Source: Lentzea sp. NBRC 105346
GTDB taxonomy: Bacteria; Actinomycetota; Actinomycetes; Mycobacteriales; Pseudonocardiaceae
Direction of reading: 5' to 3'
DNA length: 64,000 bases
NCBI RefSeq assembly: GCF_030269605.1
Contig: NZ_BSTQ01000006.1
Span: 184,988-248,987, forward strand
This document shows positions 1 through 8,178 of this stretch, in pieces. Positions within the stretch are counted from its first letter, which is position 1. Every line of letters starts with the position of its first letter. Below the pieces are notes generated by a model, which saw only the letters and a list, made by a program, of their open reading frames with translations, was not told where the DNA came from and made no database searches. Made by a program: the position numbers and the translations under genes.

Positions 1-138
1 GGCATGTCGCCGATGGCCGCGCAGGCGCGTGAAGAGGAGGACAGGGAGCACAAACGGGCGACGTACCTGTCCGAGGAGCCGGACGCGATCGTGGGTGAGC
101 TGCCGCGGCAGGTCTCGCCGGTGATCGGGGAGGACTGA
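1..138 (+). CDS. PPE-like secreted protein, C-terminal end only
   Basis: Only the last 45 codons are inside the window; the frame is open from base 1 and stops at TGA 136-138. The tail starts with a Gly-Met/Ala-rich stretch, turns highly charged (EEEDREHK) and ends with PVIGED. From family knowledge, this kind of acidic tail ending in a VIGE-like motif is common at the end of PPE-domain type VII (ESX) substrates of Pseudonocardiaceae. The next gene starts two bases later and encodes an EspG-family chaperone, the usual partner of such proteins, so the two are almost certainly co-translated. The substrate domain itself lies outside the window, so the assignment rests on the tail and context. 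Confidence 0.6.
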   Translation, partial: GMSPMAAQAREEEDREHKRATYLSEEPDAIVGELPRQVSPVIGED

Positions 139-140
139 TC

Positions 141-797
141 ATGCTCAGCACCCCGGTTCTCTTGTCGGAAGAGGCTTTCGACGTGCTGTGGCACCACGGC
201 GACCTCGGCGAGCACCACACGGTCCTGCACGTGCCGCCCGCCGGCCTGACCGCGCGTGAGGTCGAACAGGCGTTGTACCGCGAGGGCGTCCCGGTCGACG
301 ACACGCTGGACGCGTTGCGCGTCCTGGCCTGCGCGGACGTCGAATGCTTCGGCTGGATCGCCACGAACCGCGACGACACGTTCCCCGTCGTCGCCGCCTC
401 GGCCGGGCGCCACGGCGTCTTCGCGTTGCGCGACAACGGCTATCTACGACTTCAGTCACTGTACAGCGCCCCGGCGGACGCTCTCGTCGCGCATCTGCCC
501 GAGGTGCCACCGGCCCGCGGCGCCTCGATCAACGCCCGCGCCGACGAGGCCTGGGGCTCCCGGCCGCTCCGCGACCTGATGCGGCTCCCGCGCACCGGCA
601 TGGCGAAACTCTTCGCCGCCCGCCGTGACCGCTTCGGCCGCCGGCACCGCGCCGAATCCTTCCTGACCACGATCGACTGCCCTGACGGGCGGTGGCTCGT
701 CGTGCGCTACACCGACGATCGGCGGCAGAGCTGGGTCCATGCCACCCCGGCGAGCCGCTCGCTCATCGCCACCTGGCTCACCCGCCTCACCGCCTGA
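141..797 (+). CDS. EspG-family ESX secretion chaperone
   Basis: A 218-residue soluble protein. EspG proteins bind PPE-type substrates in the cytoplasm and deliver them to the ESX (type VII) secretion machine. The N-terminus fits the family: a short strand (PVLLSEEAFDVLW), then a segment with the (L/V)TAREVEQAL-type helix, then a repeated-sheet region with GRHGVFALRDNGYLRL. It contains DDRRQSWVHATPAS near the end, also typical. The ATG is two bases after the stop of the PPE-like gene, so coupling is expected. It is somewhat shorter than mycobacterial EspG proteins (around 270-300 residues), as is common in other actinobacteria. The family call is from pattern recognition, not a profile search. 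Confidence 0.75.
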   Translation: MLSTPVLLSEEAFDVLWHHGDLGEHHTVLHVPPAGLTAREVEQALYREGVPVDDTLDALRVLACADVECFGWIATNRDDTFPVVAASAGRHGVFALRDNGYLRLQSLYSAPADALVAHLPEVPPARGASINARADEAWGSRPLRDLMRLPRTGMAKLFAARRDRFGRRHRAESFLTTIDCPDGRWLVVRYTDDRRQSWVHATPASRSLIATWLTRLTA

Positions 798-851
798 GCC
801 GAGAGCGGCCATCGGTCCGGTCGATCGGACCGATGGCCGTCTCTCTCGTGA

Positions 852-2249
852 TCAGCTGCCCGGCTCCGGCGCGTCCGGGATGGCCAACGCGCAGCCGGCT
901 CCCACCAGCGTGAGCGCCGCGGCGACGAAGAACGCCAGGTGGTAGGCGGCGAGGTTCGGTTGCCCCGCAGCGGTTACGGTGCCCACGGCGGCGAGCACGC
1001 TGCCGAGTAAGGCGACACCGACCGCGGCGCCGACCTGGCCGCTCGTGCTGAACAGCGCGGACGCCACCCCGGTCTTCGGCGGCGGGAGCGTGGCGAACGC
1101 GGCGGCTCGGGTCACGCTGAGCACGTTGCCCATGCCGAGTCCCAGATAGAACATGATCAACCTCGTCAGCCAGGGATCGGTGTCCTGGCCGATCAACCCC
1201 AGCAGGGCCATCCCCACCGCGATGTTGACCAGTGCCAGGGCCAGGTGCCGGCGCGGGCCGGCGGCCCGGTGCACACGCATCGCCAGCTGCGTGCCGACCA
1301 TCACGCCGATCGCCTCCGGGAACGCGGCCAGGCCGGTGGTCAGCGCGGACGCGCCGATGGCGTTCTGGTACAGCAGCGGGAACACGAACAGGGCGCCCAG
1401 GAAGGTCGCGGTCGACAGCACCGTCACGACGTTGACGGTGCGGAACATCCGGTCGGCGAACAGTCTTAGGTCCAGCATCGGGGTTGGAGTTCGCAGCTCC
1501 ACGACCACGAGCAGCACCAGCAACGCGATTCCCGCCAGCCCGCTCGCCACGATCACCGGCGAGGTCCAGCCGAGCGTGGCGCCCTCGGTCAGCGCGAACA
1601 TCAACAGGCCCGACCCACCGCAGGACAACAGGAATCCGGCGATGTCGAACCGGTCGGCCGAGGATTCCCGTTGTTCGGTCAGCAGGAACAGACCGAACAA
1701 CAGGGCGCAGATCCCGATCGGGACGTTGACGTAGAACACGAACCGCCAGGACAGCTTGTCCACCAGCAAACCGCCGAGCACCGGGCCGAGCGCCGGTGCC
1801 ACCGCGGTCGGCGCGACCATGATCTGCGAGACCCGCATTCGTTGGTCTGGCGGGAAAACGTGGAACATCATCGCCATCGCGACCGGACCGAGCATTCCGC
1901 CGCCGAGCCCCTGCAGGATGCGGAACACGGTCAGCTCGACCAGGTTGTCCGCCAAGCCGCACAGCGCGGAGGCGATCGTGAACGCGGCCAGCGCCGACAG
2001 CAGGACCCGCTTGCGGCCGAAGCGGTCGCCGAACCAGCCGCTTGCCGGGATGACCATCGCCATGCTGACCAGGTAGCCGACGACCGCACTCCGGGCGTCC
2101 ACCGGCGAGACGCCCAGATCCTCGCTGATCTTGGGCAGGGCGACGTTGACGATGGTCGCGTCGAGGATGCTCACGAACATCGACGCCACGAAAACCGTGG
2201 ACATGACGACTGTCGGCCGCAGCAGCGGCTTCTTCAGGTCGGTGAGCAT
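852..2249 (-). CDS. MFS drug exporter, DHA2 (EmrB/QacA-like) family
   Basis: A 465-residue integral membrane protein with about 14 hydrophobic segments, matching the 14-helix DHA2 group of proton-driven drug exporters. Visible family motifs are motif C-like LDATIVNVALPKI in helix 1, GWFGDRFGRKRVL between helices 2 and 3 (motif A), and GPVLGGLL with WRFVFYVNVPIG in the middle. The ATG at 2249 (MLTDLKK) was chosen over an in-frame start 31 codons upstream, because that extension is Arg/Pro-rich and overlaps the preceding gene. The start lies one base beyond the stop of the upstream glycosyltransferase, so the pair is co-transcribed. Probable role: export of a toxic or glycosylated small molecule (inference). 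Confidence 0.88.
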   Translation of the reverse strand: MLTDLKKPLLRPTVVMSTVFVASMFVSILDATIVNVALPKISEDLGVSPVDARSAVVGYLVSMAMVIPASGWFGDRFGRKRVLLSALAAFTIASALCGLADNLVELTVFRILQGLGGGMLGPVAMAMMFHVFPPDQRMRVSQIMVAPTAVAPALGPVLGGLLVDKLSWRFVFYVNVPIGICALLFGLFLLTEQRESSADRFDIAGFLLSCGGSGLLMFALTEGATLGWTSPVIVASGLAGIALLVLLVVVELRTPTPMLDLRLFADRMFRTVNVVTVLSTATFLGALFVFPLLYQNAIGASALTTGLAAFPEAIGVMVGTQLAMRVHRAAGPRRHLALALVNIAVGMALLGLIGQDTDPWLTRLIMFYLGLGMGNVLSVTRAAAFATLPPPKTGVASALFSTSGQVGAAVGVALLGSVLAAVGTVTAAGQPNLAAYHLAFFVAAALTLVGAGCALAIPDAPEPGS

Positions 2250-2250
2250 G

Positions 2251-3372
2251 TCAGGAGGCCGCCAGTTCGACCAGGCGAGGCACCAGCGAGGCCGGCGTCG
2301 GCATGCCGTGCATCTCGTCGCGCACCTCGGCGGCGACGGCACGCGGCTTGTCCGACCGCAGCAACCAGTCGATCATCTCTTCATCCACATCGGACGGTGT
2401 GATCGAGACGCCGATTCCCCGATCGTGCACGGCGTCGGCGTTGGCGAAGCGGTCGGCGCCGTCCGGCAGCACGAGTTGCGGTAGCCCGGCGTCGATCGCG
2501 GTCAGCGTGGTGCCGGCGCCACCGTGGTGGATGACGGCCGAGCAGGTGCGCAACAGGCTGTTCAGCGGCATCCACGGCAGCGCGATGACGTTGTCCGGCA
2601 GGTCACCGATGTCCGTTGACCCCACCGCGAGCACGAACTCCGCGTCCACATCGGCGGCCACGTCGATGATCCTGCGTACCGTCGCGAATCCGTTCATCGT
2701 CGGCGAGACCGTCCCCAGCGTGACGGCCACCCGTGGCCGGCTCGACGGTCGCCGCAGCAGGTCCGGCAGTACGATCCCGCCGTTGTAAGGGATGTAGCGG
2801 GTCGACCAGCCCTCCGGTTCGCCGCCGAGCATGCTGGGGGGCGCGACGTCGATCTTGGCCGGCGACGCCGATCCGGTGACCCCGTGCCGCTGGTAGGCCT
2901 CGGCGAGGTGTTCGCGCATCAACTCGTTGACGCCGGCGGTCCGCGCGAAGCCGAATCCCTGCTGCACAGCGGGAATCCCGAGTTTGGCGGCAGCGAGCGG
3001 GCCCGCACCCTGCAGCTGGGTGTACACCACGATGTCGGGGGCGTACCGGATCGCGGTGTCAACGATCCCGTCCGCCATCCGGTCGGCCACGCGGGCGAAC
3101 ACCGGTACGGCCTCGCGCAGGTCTCTGGTGCCCGCGGTGTTGCCAAGCCGCTCGACCAGTTCCGGCCGGTTCGCCTTGATCCACTCGAAGACACCGCTCA
3201 TGTTCTGTCCGGGGAGCACGTCCTCGACCGCGATGCCGGCCCGCTCCGCGACCAGCGCGTCGCCGGCGGCGGCCAACAGCACGTCGTGGCCGGCGGCGCG
3301 CAGCGCCCAGGCGAGCGGAATAGCGGGTAGCACGTGACCGGTGCCCAGAGCAGAAACGAACAACACGCGCAT
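2251..3372 (-). CDS. MGT/EryCIII-like glycosyltransferase (GT1, GT-B fold)
   Basis: A 373-residue enzyme that would transfer an activated sugar to a small-molecule acceptor in the cytoplasm. The N-terminal MRVLFVSALGTGHVLPAIPLA is the usual start of the acceptor domain of macrolide-type GT1 enzymes. The C-terminal donor-binding motif HHGGAGT is at residues 282-288, followed by LPQLVLPDGADRFANAD. The ATG at 3372 has a good ribosome site (GGGAGAG) about six bases upstream; the longer in-frame start would add 27 non-family residues. The exporter gene follows after one base. Such pairs can inactivate and expel an antibiotic, or finish a secondary metabolite; the sequence does not settle which. 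Confidence 0.85.
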   Translation of the reverse strand: MRVLFVSALGTGHVLPAIPLAWALRAAGHDVLLAAAGDALVAERAGIAVEDVLPGQNMSGVFEWIKANRPELVERLGNTAGTRDLREAVPVFARVADRMADGIVDTAIRYAPDIVVYTQLQGAGPLAAAKLGIPAVQQGFGFARTAGVNELMREHLAEAYQRHGVTGSASPAKIDVAPPSMLGGEPEGWSTRYIPYNGGIVLPDLLRRPSSRPRVAVTLGTVSPTMNGFATVRRIIDVAADVDAEFVLAVGSTDIGDLPDNVIALPWMPLNSLLRTCSAVIHHGGAGTTLTAIDAGLPQLVLPDGADRFANADAVHDRGIGVSITPSDVDEEMIDWLLRSDKPRAVAAEVRDEMHGMPTPASLVPRLVELAAS

Positions 3373-3760
3373 ACGAGTTCTCTCCCGTTTATCCCGCGGC
3401 GCTGGTCGGAAGCCTAGCAAGCAATTGCGCAGCGCTACGAATTGACCGTTCACACTCTAATTTTTGCTCCCGAACTTAGGGAATTCCCAAGATTGGTTTG
3501 TGCAGCTCCGATCATTGCTTACGAAACTCGTGACGGATCGTTACGACAACCGTCAACGTTCCGGCATTTGGACGATGGTAGGCGGGGCGAATGGCGGATC
3601 GCGGCCGTGTTCGCGGAGAACCAAAAGAGATTCATGTTGCGCGACCGACGAAATGCGACACAAGCCGACCGGTCGACTTGTTCTGTTACACGAGCAGGGG
3701 GCGTTCACTCGATCGTGTGGTCTGGCCTGGGTGTGCGGTACCGAGAGGTAAGAAGTAACT
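3373..3760. other. 388-bp intergenic region, divergent promoters
   Basis: This stretch is clearly less GC-rich than its surroundings and separates the leftward glycosyltransferase from the rightward DUF4388-like gene, so it must hold both promoters. It contains the AT-rich run TCTAATTTTTGC near 3460 and the short palindrome GCAATTGC near 3421. Open frames exist in it (for example 3442-3804 and 3553-3771), but they lack family-like composition and a ribosome site, so I do not call them. No clear -35/-10 pair with correct spacing could be fixed by eye. Confidence 0.5.
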
Positions 3761-4552
3761 ATGGTGGCCACTCTTTCGGTGGGAGAGGGTGCACGATTGG
3801 ATGATCAGCGGGCTGCGTTCGATGTACTCGCGTACGCCTTGACGCGGTGCTACGAGGATCGAGTCACCGGGACATTGCGCATTGTTGGTAATGCGGGCGG
3901 ACTGTTTCATTTGCGCGATGGTGTGGTGATCGCCGTGGAGAGTTCCGGCTCACCTGGAGTGGAGACGCTGCTGCTCAGCTCGGGCAGGGTCAGCGCGGAG
4001 GACTGGACCGCGGCGCTGGTGGAGAGCGTCGAGACGCGATGCCTTCAGTCGGCGCTGGTTGCTCGCGGGACCGTGGGGTCCGCCGAAGTCCAGCTCGTAG
4101 CCATGGCCGCCATCCAGGACGGGGCGTTCGCCGCTGCCGCCGGTGACGTCGAACGATACGTCGTCGGTGAATCCGCCGATGTGCCGCTGCTGCCCGCGTC
4201 CGGCGGTGTCACCCCGGAGCTGCTGCTGTCGGAAACCGCTCGCCGGCTGGATGCGGTCGCCTCGCTCCCGTTCCCCGTGTCGCCTTACCGCGACCGTGTG
4301 GTGCCCACCGGTGGGGCGGAGTCGGCCGCCGTGGCCGCGGAATGGCGGGAGATCATCGCGCAGGCCACCGGAAGACGTAATGCGCGCGACATAGCCTTCG
4401 TGGTTGGCCGGAGTCTCTACTCGGTCACCGTCGAGATTTCTCGAATGCTAGGTGAAGGACTGTTGGAAATCGCTTCACCTGCGGCGTCGTTCAGTATCGA
4501 GCACTGGGGTCTGACCGCATTGCGCTCGCGGGCGGAAACGGGCCCTGTCTGA
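3761..4552 (+). CDS. DUF4388-like protein of a roadblock cassette
   Basis: A 263-residue soluble protein. Residues about 15-110 look like a DUF4388/PatA-N type domain: a short sheet-turn unit GTLRIVGNAGGLFHLRDGVVIAVES followed by helices, of the kind found in bacterial regulators and often near roadblock proteins. The C-terminal part (about 195-250) reads as a small winged-helix-like region (RNARDIAFVVGRSLYSVTVEISRMLGEGLL). The ATG has GAGGTAAG nine bases upstream. Two roadblock-like genes follow within 35 and 180 bases on the same strand. The biochemical role is unknown; a sensory or scaffolding part of a small-GTPase type switch is an inference from neighbours only. Confidence 0.6.
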   Translation: MVATLSVGEGARLDDQRAAFDVLAYALTRCYEDRVTGTLRIVGNAGGLFHLRDGVVIAVESSGSPGVETLLLSSGRVSAEDWTAALVESVETRCLQSALVARGTVGSAEVQLVAMAAIQDGAFAAAAGDVERYVVGESADVPLLPASGGVTPELLLSETARRLDAVASLPFPVSPYRDRVVPTGGAESAAVAAEWREIIAQATGRRNARDIAFVVGRSLYSVTVEISRMLGEGLLEIASPAASFSIEHWGLTALRSRAETGPV

Positions 4553-4587
4553 GCTTTTCAGGCTTTTTGAAGCAGAAAGGAAGTGTG

Positions 4588-4956
4588 TTGGACTACGACG
4601 CCCTGGCTGTCGAGCTGCAGAAGCTTCGAGAAAACGTCAACGGAGTGACCGACACGGTGATAGCCGCGTCTGACGGGATCCCCATCGTCGCGGATGTGGC
4701 GAAGAACGTCGACCCTTCACACATCTCCGCGCTCGCCGCCGCCGACCTTGGAATCGCGCGTCAGGCGGCGGAGGTGATCGGTCTGGGCACGCTCAGCCAG
4801 ACCGTGGTGTTCGGAAGTGGAGGCTATATGGCCGTGTACGCCATCGGCAGGATGTCACTGATGGTCACGCTTGGGGACAAGGGATTGAACCTCGGTCGTC
4901 TTCTTTATGAGTCGCGGCCCGTGATCGAACGGGTCGGCTCGATTCTGGCCTCGTAG
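4588..4956 (+). CDS. Roadblock/LC7 domain protein
   Basis: A 122-residue single-domain protein. The roadblock/LC7 fold is clear: helix (DALAVELQKLRENVNGV), strand with TVIAASDGIPIVAD, helix HISALAAADLGIARQAAE, and the paired strands GGYMAVYAIGRMSLMVTLGD. In bacteria such proteins (for example MglB, or the CvnB proteins of Streptomyces conservons) dimerise and act on Ras-like GTPases or kinases. A TTG at 4588 was chosen as start because AGAAAGGAAG lies four to five bases upstream; GTG 4585 and TTG 4567 are alternatives. No GTPase or kinase gene is adjacent here, so the partner is unknown. Confidence 0.8.
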   Translation: MDYDALAVELQKLRENVNGVTDTVIAASDGIPIVADVAKNVDPSHISALAAADLGIARQAAEVIGLGTLSQTVVFGSGGYMAVYAIGRMSLMVTLGDKGLNLGRLLYESRPVIERVGSILAS

Positions 4957-5136
4957 CACCCTATCGACCGAATGGAGGAAGAGGGCACTGATAACTCCGA
5001 AAAACAGCCGCAGCACATGTCCGCCCTTGGTTCGTTGCTCTCGTCGATGACCGAGTCCGTATGGAGACGAGTCCGTATGCGATCGAGGCGCAGTCAGTCA
5101 TCTCGATCACCGGTTGACACAGGGAAGTGGAGTTCG

Positions 5137-5508
5137 ATGAACATCGATGTCGCGTTGAAAGAGGCCATGTCCATCGGCGGTGCCATTGGTGTCGCACTGG
5201 TCGACTATGAAAGTGGAATGTCGCTCGGTACCAGCGGTGGAGGCGACTGGCTGAACCTGGAGGTCGCGGCCGCCGGAAACACCGAAGTCGTCCGGTCGAA
5301 GCTTCGGGTGATCTCGACGCTCGGGCTCGGCGACAACATCGAGGATATTCTGATCACGTTACACCGGCAGTACCACCTGATCCGGTTGATGAGCGGTGTC
5401 AAATCCAGGGAATCACTTTTCCTGTACCTGGTGCTGGACAGAGAGGTCGCGAACCTCGCACTGGCTCGGCATCAGCTCAAGCGCATCGAATCGGACCTGC
5501 AGGTGTAG
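5137..5508 (+). CDS. Second roadblock-like small protein
   Basis: A 123-residue protein with the same order of elements as a roadblock domain: helix (VALKEAMSIGG), strand VALVDYESGMSLGTSGG, a long helix NLEVAAAGNTEVVRSKLRVI, then strands DNIEDILITL and SLFLYLVLDR and a final helix. The ATG at 5137 has GGAAGTGGAG upstream. An in-frame ATG at 4972 would add 55 basic residues without fold, and the stretch 4957-5136 is better read as a leader or spacer. It follows the first roadblock gene on the same strand and probably forms a hetero-pair or a parallel signalling unit with it (inference). Confidence 0.68.
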   Translation: MNIDVALKEAMSIGGAIGVALVDYESGMSLGTSGGGDWLNLEVAAAGNTEVVRSKLRVISTLGLGDNIEDILITLHRQYHLIRLMSGVKSRESLFLYLVLDREVANLALARHQLKRIESDLQV

Positions 5509-5584
5509 CTCGGTCCGTGAGCTCGTAGTGTCCCGACCGTTCCGGTGATCCAGCCGGGACGGTCGAACAATGGGGGCTGTCAGC

Positions 5585-6328
5585 GTGCCGTTCACCTTCG
5601 CTCATCCGGCAGCCGTGCTCCCGCTGCGGAGGTATCTCTGGTTGCCCGGACTGGTGGTGGGTTCGGTGGTCCCGGACGTCGCCTACTACCTGCCCGTACC
5701 CGGTGGTGCGGACGCCGGCCATTCGGTCGCCGGCCTGGTCGGGATCGATCTGCTGCTCGGCATCGTGTTGTTGGTGATAGGACAGCTGGTCGTCGCGCCG
5801 CTGCTGGCGCTGTTATCGGAGGGATGGCGTGCCCGCGTCTCGCCGGTGGATCCGGTGGCCCGGTTCCCTGTCCGGCGGGCGATTGTGGCGTTGATCGTGG
5901 GTGCCGCGACTCACCTGGTCTGGGATGCCGTCACCCACACCGACGGTGCCGCGGTGCGGAGTTGGCCGCTGCTGCGCGAGTCCGTCGTCGGCCCGCACCG
6001 CCTGTACAACGTGATCGGTTACGTGTCCTCGCTCGGCGGCCTGTTGCTCCTCGGCGCCGTCGTGCTGCGCTGGTATCGCCGTGCTCCACGCGAGCACGGG
6101 GCGCATTGGCGGGCCTTGTCAAGGAAATCCCGTTCATGGGTGCTGGGCGGGGTTGCGGCCGCGATGGCCGCCGGTGCCGGTATCGCGCTGACCGACCCGG
6201 TGAGCCGGGTCAGCGCCTACGACTGGGTGCGCCTGTTGCTGATCGGTGGCGTGCAAGGTGCCGGCATCGCGCTCGCGTTGTACGTGCTCTGCTGGCACCT
6301 TGCCCGTCATCTCAGCAGTTCCTGCTGA
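5585..6328 (+). CDS. DUF4184 family membrane protein
   Basis: A 247-residue integral membrane protein with about six hydrophobic helices. The N-terminus PFTFAHPAAVLPLRR, then LVVGSVVPDVAYYLP, is the signature of DUF4184 proteins; DVAYY and the later THLVWDAVTHTDGA carry conserved Asp and His residues that resemble the metal-binding pattern of membrane-bound metal-dependent hydrolases. The GTG at 5585 was chosen because it gives the family N-terminus and has GGGGG eight bases upstream; ATG 5570 would add MGAVS. Function is not established. It stands alone between the roadblock cassette and a decayed peptidase gene whose end it overlaps by 17 bases. Confidence 0.75.
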   Translation: MPFTFAHPAAVLPLRRYLWLPGLVVGSVVPDVAYYLPVPGGADAGHSVAGLVGIDLLLGIVLLVIGQLVVAPLLALLSEGWRARVSPVDPVARFPVRRAIVALIVGAATHLVWDAVTHTDGAAVRSWPLLRESVVGPHRLYNVIGYVSSLGGLLLLGAVVLRWYRRAPREHGAHWRALSRKSRSWVLGGVAAAMAAGAGIALTDPVSRVSAYDWVRLLLIGGVQGAGIALALYVLCWHLARHLSSSC

Positions 6329-6502
6329 TCACGTTGCGGCTCGTCTGGTTGTTGCGCCGGCCGTACTCGACGCCGTTGAACACCGGCCGGACGCGTGGTG
6401 GCCGTTGGCGGTCGGACCGGTCTTGCCGACCTTGCCGATCACCTGGCCGCGCTTGACTCGGGTGCCCTTGCCCACCGCGCGCGACTGCAGGTCGGGACGA
6501 CA
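6312..6502 (-). pseudogene. Remnant of an M23 (lysostaphin-type) peptidase gene
   Basis: Reading leftward from about 6490, one frame gives DLQSRAVGKGTRVKRGQVIG then KVGKTGPTANGHH, the hallmark late part of M23 endopeptidases. After the HH the frame shifts, and the next frame gives RPVFNGVEYGRRNNQTSRN then VISRNC and a stop at 6312, which fits the usual C-terminus (NG...TSRNC) of actinobacterial M23 proteins. The short HLHYE-type zinc motif that normally joins these parts is damaged or lost, and the whole N-terminal half is absent. So only about 60 codons of a cell-wall peptidase gene survive. The 5' break coincides with the start of the next, opposite-strand ORF. Confidence 0.72.
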
Positions 6503-6510
6503 CGCTCGAC

Positions 6511-6945
6511 GTGGCGGAAGCCATCGCCGCGGCACGCGAGAGTCCGCTGTGCGCCGAATCCCTTCCGGCCGCTTCGTCGGTGACGGTGCTGGCCCAGGAA
6601 CGCGGCCCGGCCGACTCAACCGAGCCGAACCGCCTGGTGGAGGTGCGTGCGGTGCGCTCTGATCACGGCTGGATCGCCTGGGCCCACCTGGCGACGTCGA
6701 CGAACCCCAAGGACCGCTTCTGGCTCGACTGGAGTTATCTGCCGAATCCGGCCGAGAAGCAGCACTGGCGCATGTGCGGCCCGCATCCGATCACCAGCGG
6801 TCCCGACAGCCCGGCCGTCAAGGGCGTCGACGACAAGGGGCACCGGCGCTGGGTGCGTGCCTGCGGCCAACCGCCACCGGAAGACCGGCCTTCAGGTAGC
6901 CAGCGAAGCTGGTTCTGCACCAGTTGCGTGCCGGTCGAGCCCTGA
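6511..6945 (+). CDS. Hypothetical protein, probably N-terminally truncated
   Basis: The frame is open from 6457 to the stop at 6945; codon use is strongly native, with G or C at nearly all third positions. It encodes about 144 residues, with a segment HGWIAWAHLATS then DRFWLDWSYLPNPAEK and four Cys residues in the last third (MCGPHP, RACGQ, FCTSC). No family is recognised. The GTG at 6511 has no ribosome site and there is no signal peptide, although the Cys pattern suggests a secreted or metal-binding tail. The start abuts the broken 5' end of the M23 remnant on the other strand, so one deletion may have removed both 5' halves (inference). Confidence 0.5.
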   Translation: MAEAIAAARESPLCAESLPAASSVTVLAQERGPADSTEPNRLVEVRAVRSDHGWIAWAHLATSTNPKDRFWLDWSYLPNPAEKQHWRMCGPHPITSGPDSPAVKGVDDKGHRRWVRACGQPPPEDRPSGSQRSWFCTSCVPVEP

Positions 6946-7006
6946 ACTCCAGCTGTGGTCCGCTGATCGGACTCGGCGCTTCTCCAGGTACGGCACCGAT
7001 GCTTGG

Positions 7007-7756
7007 ATGGGCGCCGTGCGCGTGGTGATCGGTGTGCTGCTCTCGTTGGTGCTGACGGCCGGGACCGCTCAGGCGATGCCGAGCGGGTTCGTGGCGCTGC
7101 GGGACGTCGACCCGACGATCCTGCACGACATGCGGTACTACACCGCACACAACTTCGTCGGCGAGCGCATCGATGGCTACGAGCAGCCGTCGTGCATCGT
7201 GACGCGGCCCGCCGCCAAGGCGTTGAAAGCGGTCCAGCGCGAGCTGCGCAAGAGCGGCTACACGTTGAAGGTCTACGACTGCTACCGGCCGCAGCGGGCC
7301 GTCGACCACTTCGTGCGCTGGGCCAAGGATCTGAACGACCAGCGGATGAAGGCCGAGTTCTACCCGCGGGTGGACAAGACCCGGCTGTTCGAGGACGGCT
7401 ACATCGCGGAGAAGTCCGGTCACAGTCGTGGTTCCACTGTGGACCTGACGATCGTGAAGCTGCCGGCGCGGTACCAGCGGCCATATTTCCCTGGTGAACC
7501 GCTGATGCCGTGCTTCAGCGCGCACCGGTTCCCGGACAACACGGTCGACATGGGGACCGGCTACGACTGCTTCGACACGTTGTCGCACACCGACGACCCG
7601 CGGATCACCGGTGCGGCGCGCGAGAACCGGCAGCTGCTCAAGCAGGCCATGGTGCGGCACGGATTCCGCAACCTGCCCGAGGAATGGTGGCACTTCACCC
7701 TCAACGGTGAGCCGTTTCCGGATACCTACTTCGACTTCCCGGTGACGCGCTGGTGA
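7007..7756 (+). CDS. D-Ala-D-Ala dipeptidase, VanX-like (M15D)
   Basis: A 249-residue secreted enzyme. It has a signal peptide (MGAVRVVIGVLLSLVLTAGTAQA) and then the VanX/DdpX fold. Zinc-site motifs are intact: SGHSRGSTVD gives His139 and Asp146, and EEWWH gives catalytic Glu226 and His229. The family cleaves D-Ala-D-Ala; VanX itself is cytoplasmic and gives vancomycin resistance, while secreted versions recycle or trim peptidoglycan. No vanH or vanA neighbours exist, so a wall-turnover role is more likely. The ATG at 7007 was chosen since it starts the signal peptide; the frame is open far upstream but has no family sequence. Its 3' end overlaps the convergent HxlR gene by 56 bases. Confidence 0.85.
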   Translation: MGAVRVVIGVLLSLVLTAGTAQAMPSGFVALRDVDPTILHDMRYYTAHNFVGERIDGYEQPSCIVTRPAAKALKAVQRELRKSGYTLKVYDCYRPQRAVDHFVRWAKDLNDQRMKAEFYPRVDKTRLFEDGYIAEKSGHSRGSTVDLTIVKLPARYQRPYFPGEPLMPCFSAHRFPDNTVDMGTGYDCFDTLSHTDDPRITGAARENRQLLKQAMVRHGFRNLPEEWWHFTLNGEPFPDTYFDFPVTRW

Positions 7757-8150
7757 TCGTGTCGGCGCAGCTCATGGCCTGGTCCGGTGCGGCCTCGCCG
7801 TGGGTGCGCCGGAGGTGGGCCTCACCCCATACCCGGACCTCTTCGACAACGGGCAGGACAGTGGTCCCGTAATCGGTGAGCCGGTAGATGACGGGCGCCG
7901 GCACCGGTCCGGTCTCCACGCGTTCGACGAGTCCGTCGGCCTCGAGCTCGCGCAACTGTTCGGCCAGCACCTTGGGCGTGATCGGTGCACCGCGGCGGCG
8001 GAGACCGGCGAAATGGGACTCGCCGTGGGCGAGCCAGTACAGCAGGGTCAGCTTCCACTTGCCGCCGATCGCGGCGAACGCCGCGGCCATCGGGCAGCCG
8101 GGCAACGGGTTGGGGCGCGAGGGGTTACCTGCAGGTGCCTTCTTGTCCAT
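7701..8150 (-). CDS. HxlR-family winged-helix regulator
   Basis: A 149-residue DNA-binding protein. HxlR signatures are present: NPLPGCPMAAAFAAIGGKWK, with the Cys of the redox-type HxlR group, then LTLLYWLAHGESHFAGLRRR and the wing ITPKVLAEQLRELEADGLVE. The ATG at 8150 (MDKKAP) has GGAG eight bases upstream; the longer open frame is unlike the family. Only 28 bases separate its start from that of the divergent secreted protein at 8179, so it very likely controls that gene and itself from shared operator DNA (inference). Its C-terminal tail runs antisense into the VanX-like gene. Confidence 0.85.
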   Translation of the reverse strand: MDKKAPAGNPSRPNPLPGCPMAAAFAAIGGKWKLTLLYWLAHGESHFAGLRRRGAPITPKVLAEQLRELEADGLVERVETGPVPAPVIYRLTDYGTTVLPVVEEVRVWGEAHLRRTHGEAAPDQAMSCADTITSASPGSRSRYPETAHR

Positions 8151-8178
8151 GGCCGTGCTCCGCTCGGATAGTTGGACC

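Noticed and set aside
3442..3804. Open frames in the 3373-3760 gap (also 3464-3751 and 3553-3771 on the other strand)
   Set aside because: Composition is not protein-like, no ribosome site, and they overlap the start of the DUF4388-like gene; best read as promoter DNA.
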